Positions 43,907 through 53,303 of a stretch of 64,000 nucleotides of DNA are shown here, piece after piece (the first letter of the stretch is position 1; every line of letters starts with the position of its first letter). Made by a program: the position numbers and the translations under genes. The stretch is from positions 3,782,001-3,846,000 of the forward strand of contig NZ_CP010536.1 of assembly GCF_000832305.1 (NCBI RefSeq), in the 5' to 3' direction. Source of the stretch: Cupriavidus basilensis. GTDB lineage: Bacteria > Pseudomonadota > Gammaproteobacteria > Burkholderiales > Burkholderiaceae. A model generated the notes under the pieces. It was not told the origin of the DNA. It saw nothing but the letters and a program-made list of their open reading frames with translations, and did no database searches.

Positions 43907-44620
43907 ATGCCCCGCCGCCCCACCCTCGACCCCATCCGCCTGCGCGAAGAAATCGCCCAGGCCGCCGCCCGCATGATCGCGGAAGATGGCACCGACTACG
44001 CCACGGCCAAGCGCAAAGCTGCGCGGCAGTTGCTGGGCGACGTGCGCGTGGCGGGCGAGTGGCTCCCCGACAACGAGGCCGTGGAGGCGGAAGTCCGTCT
44101 CTATCAGGCACTGTTCCACTCGGAGAGCCAGCCCCGCGTCCTGGCGTTGCTGCGCCGGCTGGCGGTACTTGCCATGCGCGACCTCGCCGCATTCCGCCCG
44201 TACCTGGCCGGGGCTGTGCTCAACGGCACCGCCACCGAGCATTCCGACGTCTATCTGCAGTGCTTCTGCGATAGCCCCAAGGATCTCACCCTGCACCTGC
44301 TCAACGCTGGCGTGGACTTCGACACCAGCGAGACCCGGCACTTCGCCGGCCGCGGCGAGGTCGAGACCCTGAGCTTCCTCTGGAAGGGACAGTGGCCTGC
44401 CATGCGCGACGCGCGCCTGCTGGCTGGAGAGATCCGTGCGGAACTTGGCCAGCCCGTCGGCATTCATATAGCGCTGTATGATGCGGATGACGAACGCGGC
44501 GCAGTCCGGGCCGCGGCCGGCGGCCGGGTTGCCCGTGCCGATGTGGATGCGGTGCTGGCCCTGCTGGCGGCCGCCGAAGCGGCGGCACCCCAGGTGCCCG
44601 ACGCGCCCGCAGCGGCCTGA
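43907..44620 (+). CDS. Conserved hypothetical protein divergent from mpl
   Basis: A 237-residue soluble protein that I do not assign to a named family. It starts MPRRPTLDPIRLREEIAQAA and is predicted largely helical in the first half (LYQALFHSESQPRVLALLRR, LAVLAMRDLAAFRPYLAGAV). The middle resembles nucleotidyltransferase-type alpha/beta sequence (NGTATEHSDVYLQCFCDSPK, then DLTLHLLNAGVDFDTSETRH), but no GS motif with catalytic Asp pair is clear. Codon use is typical for the region. It precedes a TlpA-type gene on the same strand. Confidence 0.75.
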   Translation: MPRRPTLDPIRLREEIAQAAARMIAEDGTDYATAKRKAARQLLGDVRVAGEWLPDNEAVEAEVRLYQALFHSESQPRVLALLRRLAVLAMRDLAAFRPYLAGAVLNGTATEHSDVYLQCFCDSPKDLTLHLLNAGVDFDTSETRHFAGRGEVETLSFLWKGQWPAMRDARLLAGEIRAELGQPVGIHIALYDADDERGAVRAAAGGRVARADVDAVLALLAAAEAAAPQVPDAPAAA

Positions 44621-44732
44621 GCGCCAGCCTTGACCCGGAGCGCGCGCGAGGCCAGCCAGGGCCATGCGCACCTTCCCGATCGAACCATCCGGGTCCTTAC
44701 CTCTTCCATCAGCCGCTATCTTTCTTGCTGCC

Positions 44733-45281
44733 ATGACCTCTTCCACCAGCACACCTGTCCGCCGCAGCCGCCTCTGGGTCTGGCTTGCCGTTGCCGTCGC
44801 GGCCGCCGCCGCGGGCGCGCTGGCCGGGCACTATGTGTTTTCGCCCAAGCCGGCATCCGACGAGGCCGTCGAGACGTTCCTGCGCACGCAACTGCCAGAC
44901 CCGGAGGGCACCCAGATCAACTTCGCGCAACTTCGTGGAAAAACGGTGGTTGTGAACTTCTGGGCACCCTGGTGCGGCCCCTGCGTGGAAGAAATGCCCG
45001 ACCTGAACGCGTTGCATAAGGAATACGCGGGGCGAAAGGTGGAATTTGTCGGCATTGGCATTGATTCCGCCAACAATATCCAGCAGTTCATCAAGAAGAT
45101 CCCCGTCTCCTACCCACTGGCCGTGGCCGGCTTTGCCGGTACGGAGCTCTCGCGCAACTTCGGCAACGCGGCCGGCGGCCTACCCTATACAGTGATCATT
45201 GCGCCAGATGGCACGGTCAGCTACCGCAAAATGGGCAGGGTTTCCCCTGACGAGCTGCGCGTCGCGCTGCCTCGTAGCTAG
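44733..45281 (+). CDS. TlpA/ResA-type thioredoxin-like protein, membrane-anchored
   Basis: A 182-residue periplasmic thiol-disulfide reductase. One N-terminal signal anchor (about 14-33) precedes a thioredoxin fold with WCGPC (Cys81, Cys84) in VVNFWAPWCGPCVEEMPDLN. FVGIGIDSANNIQQFIKK and GGLPYTVIIAPDG (cis-Pro) follow the TlpA pattern. Such proteins reduce apocytochrome c or other extracytoplasmic disulfides. I chose ATG 44733; an ATG at 44664 would add 23 residues before the anchor. Confidence 0.88.
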   Translation: MTSSTSTPVRRSRLWVWLAVAVAAAAAGALAGHYVFSPKPASDEAVETFLRTQLPDPEGTQINFAQLRGKTVVVNFWAPWCGPCVEEMPDLNALHKEYAGRKVEFVGIGIDSANNIQQFIKKIPVSYPLAVAGFAGTELSRNFGNAAGGLPYTVIIAPDGTVSYRKMGRVSPDELRVALPRS

Positions 45282-45351
45282 CCACAAGATTCTTGATTTG
45301 GGGCGAATTTCTCCTAATCTTGTTCGATCGTCACGCAATTTGATCGAAACG

Positions 45352-45380
45352 CGATTCCGCGGCCCGAAAGTGCGGAATCG
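45352..45380. repeat. Inverted repeat between tlpA-like and aroQ
   Basis: Perfect nine-base arms CGATTCCGC / GCGGAATCG around an 11-base loop. No T-run follows, so it is at most a weak or Rho-assisted terminator for the thioredoxin gene. The 200-bp spacer is AT-richer than the flanks. Confidence 0.5.
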
Positions 45381-45487
45381 AACCTGAAAACTCGCCTGCT
45401 TTGAAGCTGCCTATGTCTACGCTGCTAGACAAATCACTCTAAGCTACGGTAATCTCCGCGCAATTTCGTTGAAATGGTCGAGCCGCC

Positions 45488-45982
45488 GTGATCGATACAC
45501 CTCCCGAACGCCGCTCTCCCCGCTACCGCAAGGTGCTGGTCCTGCACGGACCGAACCTGAATTTGCTGGGCACGCGGGAGCCGGAAACTTATGGGTACAC
45601 GAAACTAGCCGATATCGACCTGGCCCTCGCACAGCGAGCCCGCCAGACCGGCATCGCCCTGGCTACGTTTCAGTCCAACCATGAGGGCGCGCTGGTGGAT
45701 CGTATCCATGCTGCGCGCGACGAGGGCGTGGATTTCATCATCATCAACCCGGCCGCCTATACGCATACCAGCGTAGCGCTGCGCGATGCGCTGGCCGGGG
45801 TGGCGATTCCGTTTGTGGAAGTCCACTTGTCGAACGTGCATCGGCGCGAGAACTTCCGTCATCACTCTTACTTCTCCGATGTGGCGATCGGCGTGATCTG
45901 CGGACTTGGCTGGCAGGGGTATCTGCTGGCGCTGGACTATGCCCTCGGGCAGGAGCTGGAACAGGCACTGCCCAAGGCCTGA
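45488..45982 (+). CDS. aroQ: 3-dehydroquinate dehydratase, type II
   Basis: A 164-residue type II dehydroquinase of the shikimate pathway. [20 protein letters not shown] includes the catalytic Tyr loop, [16 protein letters not shown] and [17 protein letters not shown] the substrate residues, and [18 protein letters not shown] the catalytic His. The start is GTG 45488. The aroQ-accB-accC-prmA order is conserved in beta- and gammaproteobacteria. Confidence 0.96.
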   Translation: MIDTPPERRSPRYRKVLVLHGPNLNLLGTREPETYGYTKLADIDLALAQRARQTGIALATFQSNHEGALVDRIHAARDEGVDFIIINPAAYTHTSVALRDALAGVAIPFVEVHLSNVHRRENFRHHSYFSDVAIGVICGLGWQGYLLALDYALGQELEQALPKA

Positions 45983-46140
45983 TCCGCATATTGATTTCTT
46001 AAACCGTTACCGCGCCCCCGGCGCCTGCCCCGCCGCCATGTTCGCGGCGGACCACGGCAGCCCGCCGGAGGCGTCAGTTTTTCCCGGACGCAGTCACCAG
46101 AGCGGTGGCCGCCGGACAACCCGATTCAGGAGGATAGAAG

Positions 46141-46599
46141 ATGGACCTGCGCAAGCTGAAGACGCTGATCGACCTGGTGGCCGAGTCCGGCATCTCCGAG
46201 CTGGAAGTCACCGAAGGCGAAGGCAAGGTGCGGATCGTCAAGGCGCCGCCGCAGGTCATCGCCGCGCCGATGGCCATGCAGCCGATGCAGGCACTGCCCC
46301 CGGCCGCCGCGCCGGCCGCGATGCCCGTCGCCGGTACCGAGCCGGCCGCGCCGCAACTGCCGGTCGGTCATGTCGTGACCTCGCCGATGGTCGGCACCTT
46401 CTATCGCGCACCGTCGCCGGGCGCCGCGTCGTTCGTCAATGTGGGCGATACCGTCAAGGAAGGCCAGACGGTCTGCATCATCGAAGCGATGAAGCTGCTC
46501 AACGAGATCGAGTCGGACAAGGCTGGCGTGATCAAGGAAATCCTGGTCGAGAATGGCCAGGCGGTGGAATACGGCCAGCCGCTGTTCATCATCGGCTGA
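46141..46599 (+). CDS. accB: Acetyl-CoA carboxylase biotin carboxyl carrier protein
   Basis: A 152-residue carrier of the biotin used in malonyl-CoA formation. The N-terminal [17 protein letters not shown] is standard, followed by an Ala/Pro linker (about 41-75) and the lipoyl-like domain with the biotinylated Lys118 in [13 protein letters not shown]. An AGGAGG ribosome site precedes the ATG. It lies 158 bp after aroQ and is followed by accC after 183 bp. Confidence 0.97.
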   Translation: MDLRKLKTLIDLVAESGISELEVTEGEGKVRIVKAPPQVIAAPMAMQPMQALPPAAAPAAMPVAGTEPAAPQLPVGHVVTSPMVGTFYRAPSPGAASFVNVGDTVKEGQTVCIIEAMKLLNEIESDKAGVIKEILVENGQAVEYGQPLFIIG

Positions 46600-46782
46600 A
46601 ACTGACCGGCATGCCGCGCCACCCGCAGCCTGCGCCGGCGTTCTCCGGCCAGCCATGGTGGCGACGGCCACCGGGCGTTCCTCGTCCCGGTGCCAGCACC
46701 CCCGCCCGCACTCCGGCTGCCCTCGCCGGGGACGCCACGATCCGCCGCGGTGGGACCGCCTTTCTCCTCGCAGAGAGTGACT

Positions 46783-48150
46783 ATGTTTGAAAAAATTCTG
46801 ATCGCGAATCGCGGTGAAATCGCCCTTCGCATCCAGCGCGCCTGCCGCGAGCTCGGCATCAAGACTGTGGTGGTGTATTCGGAAGCCGACAAGGAAGCCA
46901 AGTACGTCAAGCTGGCCGACGAAGCCGTCTGTATCGGCCCCGCGCCCTCGCCGCTGTCGTACCTCAACATGCCGGCCATCATCTCGGCCGCCGAGGTAAC
47001 CGACGCGCAAGCCATCCACCCGGGCTACGGCTTCTTGTCGGAAAACGCCGACTTCGCCGAACGCGTGGAAAAGTCTGGTTTCGTCTTCATCGGCCCGACC
47101 TCCGAGAGCATTCGGCTGATGGGCGACAAGGTCTCGGCCAAACAGGCCATGATCAAGTCCGGCGTGCCGTGCGTGCCGGGTTCCGAAGGCGCCCTGCCCG
47201 ACGACCCCAAGGAGATCCTGGCCACGGCGCGTGCCGTGGGCTATCCGGTCATCATCAAGGCAGCGGGCGGCGGCGGTGGCCGCGGCATGCGCGTGGTGCA
47301 CACCGAGGCCGCCCTGGTCAATGCGGTCAACATGACGCGCGAGGAAGCCGGTCGCGCCTTCGGCAACCCGGAGGTCTACATGGAGAAATTCCTGGAGAAC
47401 CCCCGGCACGTCGAGATCCAGATCCTGGCCGACCAGCATCGCCAGGCGATCTGGCTGGGCGAGCGCGACTGCTCGATGCAGCGCCGCCACCAGAAGGTCA
47501 TCGAAGAAGCACCTGCGCCGCACATCCCGCGCCGCCTGATCGAGCGCATCGGCGATCGCTGCGCCGAGGCCTGCAAGAAGATCGGCTACCGTGGCGCCGG
47601 CACCTTCGAATTCCTGTACGAGAACAACGAGTTCTACTTCATCGAGATGAACACGCGCGTGCAGGTCGAGCACCCGGTCACCGAGATGATCACCGGCATC
47701 GACATCGTGCAGGAGCAGATCCGCATCGCCTTTGGCGAGAAGCTGCGCTGGCGCCAGAAGGACGTGCAGCTGCGCGGCCACTCGATCGAATGCCGCATCA
47801 ACGCCGAGGACCCGTTCAAGTTCACGCCGTCGCCCGGGCGCATCACCGCGTGGCACATGCCCGGCGGTCCCGGCGTGCGGGTCGACTCGCACGCGTATGA
47901 TGGCTACTTCGTGCCGCCCAACTACGATTCGATGATCGGCAAGATCATCACCTACGGCGCCACCCGCGAGCAGGCCATCGCCCGCATGCGGATCGCGCTG
48001 TCGGAAATGGTGGTGGACGGCATCCAGACCAACGTACCGCTGCACCGTGAGCTGATGCTCGATGCCAACTTCGTCGAAGGCGGCACCAGCATCCACTATC
48101 TCGAGCACCGCCTGGCCCAGAAGAACGTGGCCAAGGGCGGCAAGATCTGA
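46783..48150 (+). CDS. accC: Acetyl-CoA carboxylase biotin carboxylase
   Basis: A 455-residue ATP-grasp enzyme carboxylating the biotin of Acc[21 protein letters not shown] opens the protein. The ATP lid [16 protein letters not shown] and the carboxylation motif [20 protein letters not shown] (Arg and Glu residues of the active site) are intact. Length is standard. I chose ATG 46783, where the family opening begins. Confidence 0.97.
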   Translation: MFEKILIANRGEIALRIQRACRELGIKTVVVYSEADKEAKYVKLADEAVCIGPAPSPLSYLNMPAIISAAEVTDAQAIHPGYGFLSENADFAERVEKSGFVFIGPTSESIRLMGDKVSAKQAMIKSGVPCVPGSEGALPDDPKEILATARAVGYPVIIKAAGGGGGRGMRVVHTEAALVNAVNMTREEAGRAFGNPEVYMEKFLENPRHVEIQILADQHRQAIWLGERDCSMQRRHQKVIEEAPAPHIPRRLIERIGDRCAEACKKIGYRGAGTFEFLYENNEFYFIEMNTRVQVEHPVTEMITGIDIVQEQIRIAFGEKLRWRQKDVQLRGHSIECRINAEDPFKFTPSPGRITAWHMPGGPGVRVDSHAYDGYFVPPNYDSMIGKIITYGATREQAIARMRIALSEMVVDGIQTNVPLHRELMLDANFVEGGTSIHYLEHRLAQKNVAKGGKI

Positions 48151-48193
48151 AGCCCCGGCGCGGCCAGTCATAACTGATCGACAAGGATCGCCT

Positions 48194-49108
48194 GTGGCAT
48201 TTCAGGAATGTGTGATCGAAATCGCACAAGACCAGGCCGAAGCCTGGTCTGATGCGCTGTTCGACCTCGGCGCGCTGTCGGTCTCGGTGGAAGACGCCGA
48301 TGCCGATACGCCCGACGAGCAGCCGCTGTTTGGCGAGCCCGGCATGGAGCCGACCCGCCTGGCATGGAACCGCTCACGCGTGGTGGCGCTGTTTGACGAC
48401 AGTGCCGATCCCGTGCTGGTGGTGGCCGCCGCCGCCAATGCGCTGGGCGTCGACCCGGTGCCGGCTTACCAGCTGCGCCCCGTCGAAGACCAGGACTGGG
48501 TGCGCCTGACGCAATCCCAGTTCGCGCCGATCCGCATCGGCGAGCGCATCTGGGTGGTGCCGTCCTGGCACGATGCGCCGGACCCCGACGCGGTGGTGCT
48601 GGAGCTGGACCCGGGCCTGGCCTTCGGTACCGGCAGCCATCCCACCACGCGGCTATGCATGCAGTGGCTGGAACAGAACATCAAGGCGGGTGAAACGGTG
48701 CTCGACTACGGCTGTGGCTCGGGCATCCTCGCCATCGTGGCGCGCAAGCTGGGCGCCGGCGACACGCTCGGCATCGATATCGACCCCAACGCGGTGGAAG
48801 CCTCGCGCTATAACGCCGAACGCAATCGCGTGGAGGCTACCTTTGCGCTGCCGGAAACCGTCTCTGAGGCCAGCTACGACCTCGTCGTCGCCAACATCCT
48901 GTCCAACCCGCTGAAGCTGATGGCGGCCATGCTGAGCGCGCGGGTTCGCCCCGGCGGCCGGCTGGTGCTGTCGGGCGTGCTGGAGCGGCAGGCCGACGAA
49001 GTCGCCGCAGCCTACGCGCCCTGGTTGCCCATGTCGGTCTGGCGCAGCGAGGAAGGCTGGGTCTGCCTGCATGGGACCCGCGGTGAAGGCCCCGGCACCC
49101 AGCGCTGA
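48194..49108 (+). CDS. prmA: Ribosomal protein L11 methyltransferase
   Basis: A 304-residue SAM-dependent enzyme trimethylating ribosomal protein L11. The N-terminal recognition domain ([20 protein letters not shown]) is followed by [20 protein letters not shown], motif [21 protein letters not shown] and [14 protein letters not shown]. The start is GTG 48194 after AAGGA. It is 43 bp after accC, in the same operon. Confidence 0.95.
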   Translation: MAFQECVIEIAQDQAEAWSDALFDLGALSVSVEDADADTPDEQPLFGEPGMEPTRLAWNRSRVVALFDDSADPVLVVAAAANALGVDPVPAYQLRPVEDQDWVRLTQSQFAPIRIGERIWVVPSWHDAPDPDAVVLELDPGLAFGTGSHPTTRLCMQWLEQNIKAGETVLDYGCGSGILAIVARKLGAGDTLGIDIDPNAVEASRYNAERNRVEATFALPETVSEASYDLVVANILSNPLKLMAAMLSARVRPGGRLVLSGVLERQADEVAAAYAPWLPMSVWRSEEGWVCLHGTRGEGPGTQR

Positions 49109-49117
49109 GCCAAGCCC

Positions 49118-50671
49118 ATGGCCGCAGCCAAGCTCGTCACGCGTTGCCCGGCCTGTCGCACTGCCTTTCGGCTGGTGGCGGACCAGTTGCGGCTGCGCCA
49201 GGGGCTGGTCCGCTGCGGCCAGTGCGACACCGTCTTCGATGCACGCGAGCACCTGATCGAGTTGCCGGCGCCAGAGCCGGCAGCCGGCCCCGGGACCATC
49301 GCGCAGCCGGGGGAAGACATTGCCGCCCCTGCCCCCGCCACGCCCCCTGCACAGGAGGCGCCCGCCGAGCACGCGCACGAAGAAACACACAAGGCTGCCC
49401 GCGCACAGCGCGCCCCGCGCAAGCGGGCACATGCCGTGGCGCCACCGGACACGGAAGCGCACCCGGCCGAAGCCACCGCCGTGCCGCATGAAGCACCGCA
49501 CTTCGACACGTCTGCCCAACACGACGCCGACGACAGCCGCCCCACCGCCGTGCCCTTCGACCCAGGTTACGACCCTGGCTATGACGTGCCGGCGCTTGAC
49601 GCGCCCACCGTCATGCTGTACCAGACGCAGGCGGAAGCCGACGAGGCCGTGCAGGCCAGCAACCATCGGGCGGAGCCGGAAACCGGCGCCGCCGACGCTC
49701 ACGAGGACGAGCCTTGCGCGGTGTTCGTACCCGGCATCGTCGAGAGCGAGGAAGCTGGCCTTAGCGCCGCTGCCGAGGTAGAGGCAGAGGCGGGGGCGGA
49801 CGCACCGCAGGCAAGCGAAGCACCCGCCCCCGCGCCAGAAGCAGCACCCTGGCCGCAACTCGACCCCAGCACGCTAGGCGACGGCGATGCCACGCACACC
49901 GCTGACATCGCCGATACGGAAAACGCCACCGACACGGCGGAAGCGGCGGAAGCGGCGAACGAAGCATCCGCCACGCGTGCCGCCGCCAACACCGAGGCCG
50001 ACGCAGCGGCCATCCCGAGCGCAAGCGGCTATCTGCGCGCCGAAGCGCAGGACGATCTCCCCGAGATTCCCGAAGCGGCCTCACGCGAACAGGCCGAGCG
50101 GCCGTGGATGCGCAGCGACACGCCCGCCACCCCGTCCTTCGCGCCCGACTTCCTGCGCCACGCGCGTGAGCGCGATCCTGGCCCGGCCAGGCGCAAGCGC
50201 ATGCTGCAAAAGCTGGCAACCGGGTTCCTGGTGATCGCGGGACTGCTGCAAGGCACCTACCTGGCGCGCAGCCAGCTGTCCGGCCGCTTCCCCGTATTGC
50301 GGCCCGCCTTCGAGGCGGCCTGCGCGCCGCTGGGTTGCGAGGTGGCGCCGTGGCGCGACATTGATGCCTTGCGCATCGAGAGCTCGCTGCTGCAAAAGCA
50401 GGATGACGAATCCGACGCCTACCTGCTCGCCGTGACGCTGCGTAACCAAGGCCGCGCCACCGTGGCGCTGCCCGCCATCGAACTGGTCATGACGGACCTC
50501 CAGGACCAGCTCCTGCTGCGCCGTGTGCTGCAACCCGCCGACTATCTCGAATCCGAGCAGCAGGCCTTTGCCAGGCATGGCCTGCGGGCAGGCACGGAGC
50601 TGCCGGTTCGGGTACGATTCCGGTCGCAGCAGGCGGCGGCAAACTACCGCGTGCTGATCTTCTATCCCTGA
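49118..50671 (+). CDS. MJ0042-type zinc-ribbon, DUF3426 membrane protein
   Basis: A 517-residue protein. The N-terminus has a zinc ribbon with two CxxC pairs (TRCPACRTAF at about 8-17 and VRCGQCDTVF at about 31-41). Residues about 50-350 form an acidic, Ala/Glu/Pro-rich low-complexity linker with no predicted fold. A single membrane helix is at about 363-384 (LATGFLVIAGLLQGTYLARS), and the C-terminal 130 residues are the DUF3426 domain (RPAFEAACAPLGCEVAPWRD). The cytoplasmic zinc ribbon and periplasmic domain suggest a signalling or scaffolding role; none is established. Confidence 0.85.
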   Translation: MAAAKLVTRCPACRTAFRLVADQLRLRQGLVRCGQCDTVFDAREHLIELPAPEPAAGPGTIAQPGEDIAAPAPATPPAQEAPAEHAHEETHKAARAQRAPRKRAHAVAPPDTEAHPAEATAVPHEAPHFDTSAQHDADDSRPTAVPFDPGYDPGYDVPALDAPTVMLYQTQAEADEAVQASNHRAEPETGAADAHEDEPCAVFVPGIVESEEAGLSAAAEVEAEAGADAPQASEAPAPAPEAAPWPQLDPSTLGDGDATHTADIADTENATDTAEAAEAANEASATRAAANTEADAAAIPSASGYLRAEAQDDLPEIPEAASREQAERPWMRSDTPATPSFAPDFLRHARERDPGPARRKRMLQKLATGFLVIAGLLQGTYLARSQLSGRFPVLRPAFEAACAPLGCEVAPWRDIDALRIESSLLQKQDDESDAYLLAVTLRNQGRATVALPAIELVMTDLQDQLLLRRVLQPADYLESEQQAFARHGLRAGTELPVRVRFRSQQAAANYRVLIFYP

Positions 50672-50742
50672 ATTCCATCTGGGCTCGCCGCTAATCCCTA
50701 GCGCCCCCGATTTGCGAGCCCGCATTTCACACAGGAGCACAT

Positions 50743-51243
50743 ATGAGCAACGTCACCCTCGGCGGCAACGCCATCGAAGTCGGCGGCAAGTTTCCGCAAG
50801 CCGGCGACAAGGCCCCCGCATTCTCGCTGGTCGGCAAGGACCTGAAGGACGTCACGCTGGCCGACTTCGCCGGCAAGCGCAAGGTGCTCAATATCGTCCC
50901 CAGCCTGGACACCCCGGTGTGCCAGGCTTCGGCCCGCAAGTTCAACGAAGCCGCCAGCGGCCTGGCCAACACCGTCGTGCTGACCGTCTCGGCCGACCTG
51001 CCGTTCGCCATGGGCCGCTTCTGCACCGCTGAAGGCCTGGCCAACGTGGTGCCGCTGTCGCTGATGCGCGGCGCCGACTTCAAGGGCAACTACGGCGTGG
51101 ACATCAAGACCGGCCCGCTGGCCGGCGTGACCGCGCGCGCCGTGGTGGTGCTCGATGAGAACGACACCGTGAAGTACAGCGAACTGGTCTCGGAAATCAA
51201 GAACGAGCCGAACTACGACGCCGCACTGGCCGCACTGAAGTAA
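50743..51243 (+). CDS. tpx: Thiol peroxidase, atypical 2-Cys peroxiredoxin
   Basis: A 166-residue periplasm/cytoplasm peroxidase that reduces lipid hydroperoxides with thioredoxin. The peroxidatic Cys60 is in [17 protein letters not shown] and the resolving Cys94 in GRFCTAEGL, the Tpx spacing. The opening [20 protein letters not shown] is diagnostic. AGGAG precedes the ATG and a strong terminator follows. Confidence 0.97.
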   Translation: MSNVTLGGNAIEVGGKFPQAGDKAPAFSLVGKDLKDVTLADFAGKRKVLNIVPSLDTPVCQASARKFNEAASGLANTVVLTVSADLPFAMGRFCTAEGLANVVPLSLMRGADFKGNYGVDIKTGPLAGVTARAVVVLDENDTVKYSELVSEIKNEPNYDAALAALK

Positions 51244-51262
51244 GCGCGCCACCTGCCAGGCT

Positions 51263-51293
51263 CGGCCACCCGGCAAAACGGGTGGCCGTTTTT
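51263..51293 (+). terminator. Rho-independent terminator of tpx
   Basis: Perfect 10-bp stem CGGCCACCCG / CGGGTGGCCG with a GCAAAA loop and five T's, 20 bp past the tpx stop. Confidence 0.92.
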
Positions 51294-51358
51294 GCATTCA
51301 GGGGCACCGGCATGACCCGGTGGCCCCGTCAGCCCGCATTACGAGAATTGGAGAGAGC

Positions 51359-52306
51359 ATGTCCAGCCTGATCTGTGGCTCCGTTGCCTACGACACCATC
51401 ATGACGTTCGAGGGACATTTCCGCGAACATATCCTGCCCGACCAGATCCACATGCTGAACGTGTCCTTCCTGGTCCCGTCCATGCGCCGCGAGTTCGGCG
51501 GCTGCGCCGGCAATATCGCCTACACGCTGAAGCTGCTTGGCGGCGACCCGCTGGTCATGGCCACCGTCGGCGTGGACGCCGAGCCCTACCTGCAACACCT
51601 GCGCGCGCTCGATATCAGCACCGAGCACATCCGCACCCTGCCCGACACCTTCACGGCGCAAGCAATGATCACGACCGATCTGGAGAACAACCAGATCACG
51701 GCGTTCCACCCCGGCGCGATGAACCAGTCGCAGCTCTCGCAGGTACAGGACGCGCTTGGCGGCAGCAACGCGCCGGGCCTGGGCATCGTCGCCCCCGACA
51801 GCCGCGAAGGCATGCTGCACCACGCGCGCCAGTTCGCCGACGCCGGCGTGCCGTTCATCTTCGACCTGGGCCAGGCCATGCCGCTGTTCAACGGCGACGA
51901 TCTGCGCCAGTTCGTTGAACTCGCCAGCTACGTGACGGTCAATGACTATGAAGCCCAGGTTCTGCTGTCGCGTACCGGCTGGACCAGCGATGAAGTCGCC
52001 GCGCAGGTCAAGGCGTTCATCGTGACTCACGGCGAAAAGGGCGCCACCGTCTTCGCCGACAAGCAGAAGTACAATATCGCCTCCGTGAAAGCGGATCGCG
52101 TCGTCGATCCGACGGGCTGCGGCGATGCCTTCCGCGGCGGCCTGCTTTATGGCATCGAACAGGGCTTCGACTGGGAAACAACGGGCCGGCTTGCCAGCCT
52201 GATGGGCTCCATCAAGATCGCGCACCAGGGTCCGCAGAACCATAAGCCGTCGCGCGACGAAATCGGTGAACGCTTCCAGTCCGCTTTTGGCTACCGCTAC
52301 GAGTAA
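51359..52306 (+). CDS. PfkB-family carbohydrate/nucleoside kinase (adenosine kinase-like)
   Basis: A 315-residue ribokinase-fold kinase. The sugar-site motif is REFGGCAGNIAYTLKLLGGD (about 40-59) and the catalytic-base motif DPTGCGDAFRGGLLYGIEQG. The opening MSSLICGSVAYDTIMTFEGH and the FREHILPDQIHMLNVSFLVP stretch match the betaproteobacterial group annotated as adenosine kinase or PfkB kinase. The substrate is not proven. It is followed 22 bp later by a lipoprotein gene. Confidence 0.9.
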   Translation: MSSLICGSVAYDTIMTFEGHFREHILPDQIHMLNVSFLVPSMRREFGGCAGNIAYTLKLLGGDPLVMATVGVDAEPYLQHLRALDISTEHIRTLPDTFTAQAMITTDLENNQITAFHPGAMNQSQLSQVQDALGGSNAPGLGIVAPDSREGMLHHARQFADAGVPFIFDLGQAMPLFNGDDLRQFVELASYVTVNDYEAQVLLSRTGWTSDEVAAQVKAFIVTHGEKGATVFADKQKYNIASVKADRVVDPTGCGDAFRGGLLYGIEQGFDWETTGRLASLMGSIKIAHQGPQNHKPSRDEIGERFQSAFGYRYE

Positions 52307-52328
52307 CACCTTTTTCGGGATTGATCCT

Positions 52329-52796
52329 ATGCACACCCTGTTTCGCACCAGCGCCATCGCGCTCGCCGCCGCAGCCACCCTGGTGGCTGGCTGCGCTGCG
52401 CAGTCGAATTCCGCCAGCATCTATACGCCGGGCCAGGCGCAGCGCGAGCAGACCTTGCGCTACGGCGTGGTCGAGACGGTTCGCGAGATACTGATCCAGG
52501 GCGACCAGACCGGCGCCGGCACCATCGCCGGTGGCGCCATCGGCGGCATCGCCGCGGGCAGCACCATCGGCAGCGGCGGCGGCTCGGTGGCGGCCGGCGT
52601 GCTGGGCGCCGTGCTCGGCGGCATCGCTGGCAGCATGGCCGAGAACAAGATCAGCCAGCGCCGTGGCCTGGAAATCACCGTGCGCCTGGACAACGGCGAT
52701 ATGCGCGCCATCGTCCAGGACGCCGACGAAGCCTTCCGTCCGGGCGAGCGCGTGCGCTTGCTATCCTCGGGCGGCACGACCCGCGTCACGCACTAA
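52329..52796 (+). CDS. Glycine-zipper outer membrane lipoprotein (SlyB/17-kDa antigen type)
   Basis: A 155-residue lipoprotein. Signal peptide and lipobox LVAGC (Cys22) are clear. The glycine zipper GTIAGGAIGGIAAGSTIGSG and GVLGAVLGGIAGSMAE at about 60-105 forms the membrane-inserting segment, followed by a small C-terminal beta domain (GLEITVRLDNGDMRAIVQDA). This is the SlyB/Pcp group, which stabilises the outer membrane. Its stop codon abuts the palindromic repeat element. Confidence 0.88.
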   Translation: MHTLFRTSAIALAAAATLVAGCAAQSNSASIYTPGQAQREQTLRYGVVETVREILIQGDQTGAGTIAGGAIGGIAAGSTIGSGGGSVAAGVLGAVLGGIAGSMAENKISQRRGLEITVRLDNGDMRAIVQDADEAFRPGERVRLLSSGGTTRVTH

Positions 52797-52908
52797 GAGG
52801 CTGTTTCAAAATGAAGCGAAGCGGTTCTGGCTAGGCGCGCGGCCGCAGACAGTACAACTGGTACGGCAAGGCCGCGCAACGATGCCAGAATCTTTTTGAA
52901 ATGGCCTC
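52797..52908. repeat. Palindromic ~112-bp intergenic element, copy 2
   Basis: It begins directly after the lipoprotein stop. Outer arms GAGGCTGTTTCAAAA and TTTTGAAATGGCCTC match at 13 of 15 positions. It shares GCGAAGCGGTTCTGG, AGGCGCG and GCCAGAATC with the element at 3506-3611 at matching distances from the arms, while the centres differ. As RNA it forms a long imperfect hairpin next to a T-run and may serve as transcription terminator for the lipoprotein gene. Confidence 0.7.
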
Positions 52909-53060
52909 TAAAAGCAGTACGCGGGACGGCATAGGGCGGCCCTGGGTGGCCGCGCAGCGGGGGCGCAACCAAGAGGTTGCCACCCCACCGTTCGATGGCT
53001 CCTGGCACGTTCTGGAGCGGTCTGCGGGACCGCCCTGCACACGCCGCATGCGATCCCCGC

Positions 53061-53095
53061 AAAGCGCTGCCTCCCTCACCGGAGCAGCGCTTTTT
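53061..53095 (+). terminator. Rho-independent terminator (plus strand)
   Basis: Stem AAAGCGCTGC / GCAGCGCTTT with a 13-base loop, followed by further T's. It lies 265 bp past the lipoprotein stop, so it may be the distal terminator of the kinase-lipoprotein transcript. Confidence 0.65.
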
Positions 53096-53169
53096 CTTTG
53101 CGGCGTTGCCGGGCCGGGTTCTCATGTCCCGCGCCCCGCTCCGCGCTTGCCGTTTTTCGATCGCCCATG

Positions 53170-53202
53170 AAAAAACCCGCCGGGCTTGCACCATCGGCGG
53201 GT
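53170..53202 (-). terminator. Rho-independent terminator of the H1-like gene
   Basis: On the minus strand, stem ACCCGCCG / CGGCGGGT with a 12-base loop is followed by TTTTTT. It lies about 100 bp past the stop of the histone-H1-like gene. Confidence 0.8.
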
Positions 53203-53223
53203 CGGCAAGACTAGCGTCTTGCC

Positions 53224-53246
53224 GACCGGATACGCGGTATCCGGTC
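53224..53246. repeat. Perfect inverted repeat downstream of the H1-like gene
   Basis: Ten-base arms GACCGGATAC / GTATCCGGTC around GCG. It lies between the H1-like stop and its terminator. The core resembles the hairpin after pntB (GGATAC/GTATCC), which may be coincidence. Confidence 0.6.
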
Positions 53247-53303
53247 AGTGCGGCACGCCCTGCGTGCCTTGGCATTTCCCGGCGGTAGCCGTTGCCGGCA
53301 CGC

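Larger units (their letters stand above)
52797..53303. other. Intergenic region with repeat and hairpins
   Basis: About 500 bp between convergent genes. It holds the palindromic element, a plus-strand terminator (53061-53095), a minus-strand terminator (53170-53202) and a perfect inverted repeat (53224-53246). Nothing in it resembles a gene; the 60-130 bp between hairpins show nothing recognisable. Confidence 0.6.

Noticed and set aside
46126..48171. 681-codon minus-strand frame
   Set aside because: Antisense to accB and accC, both beyond doubt.
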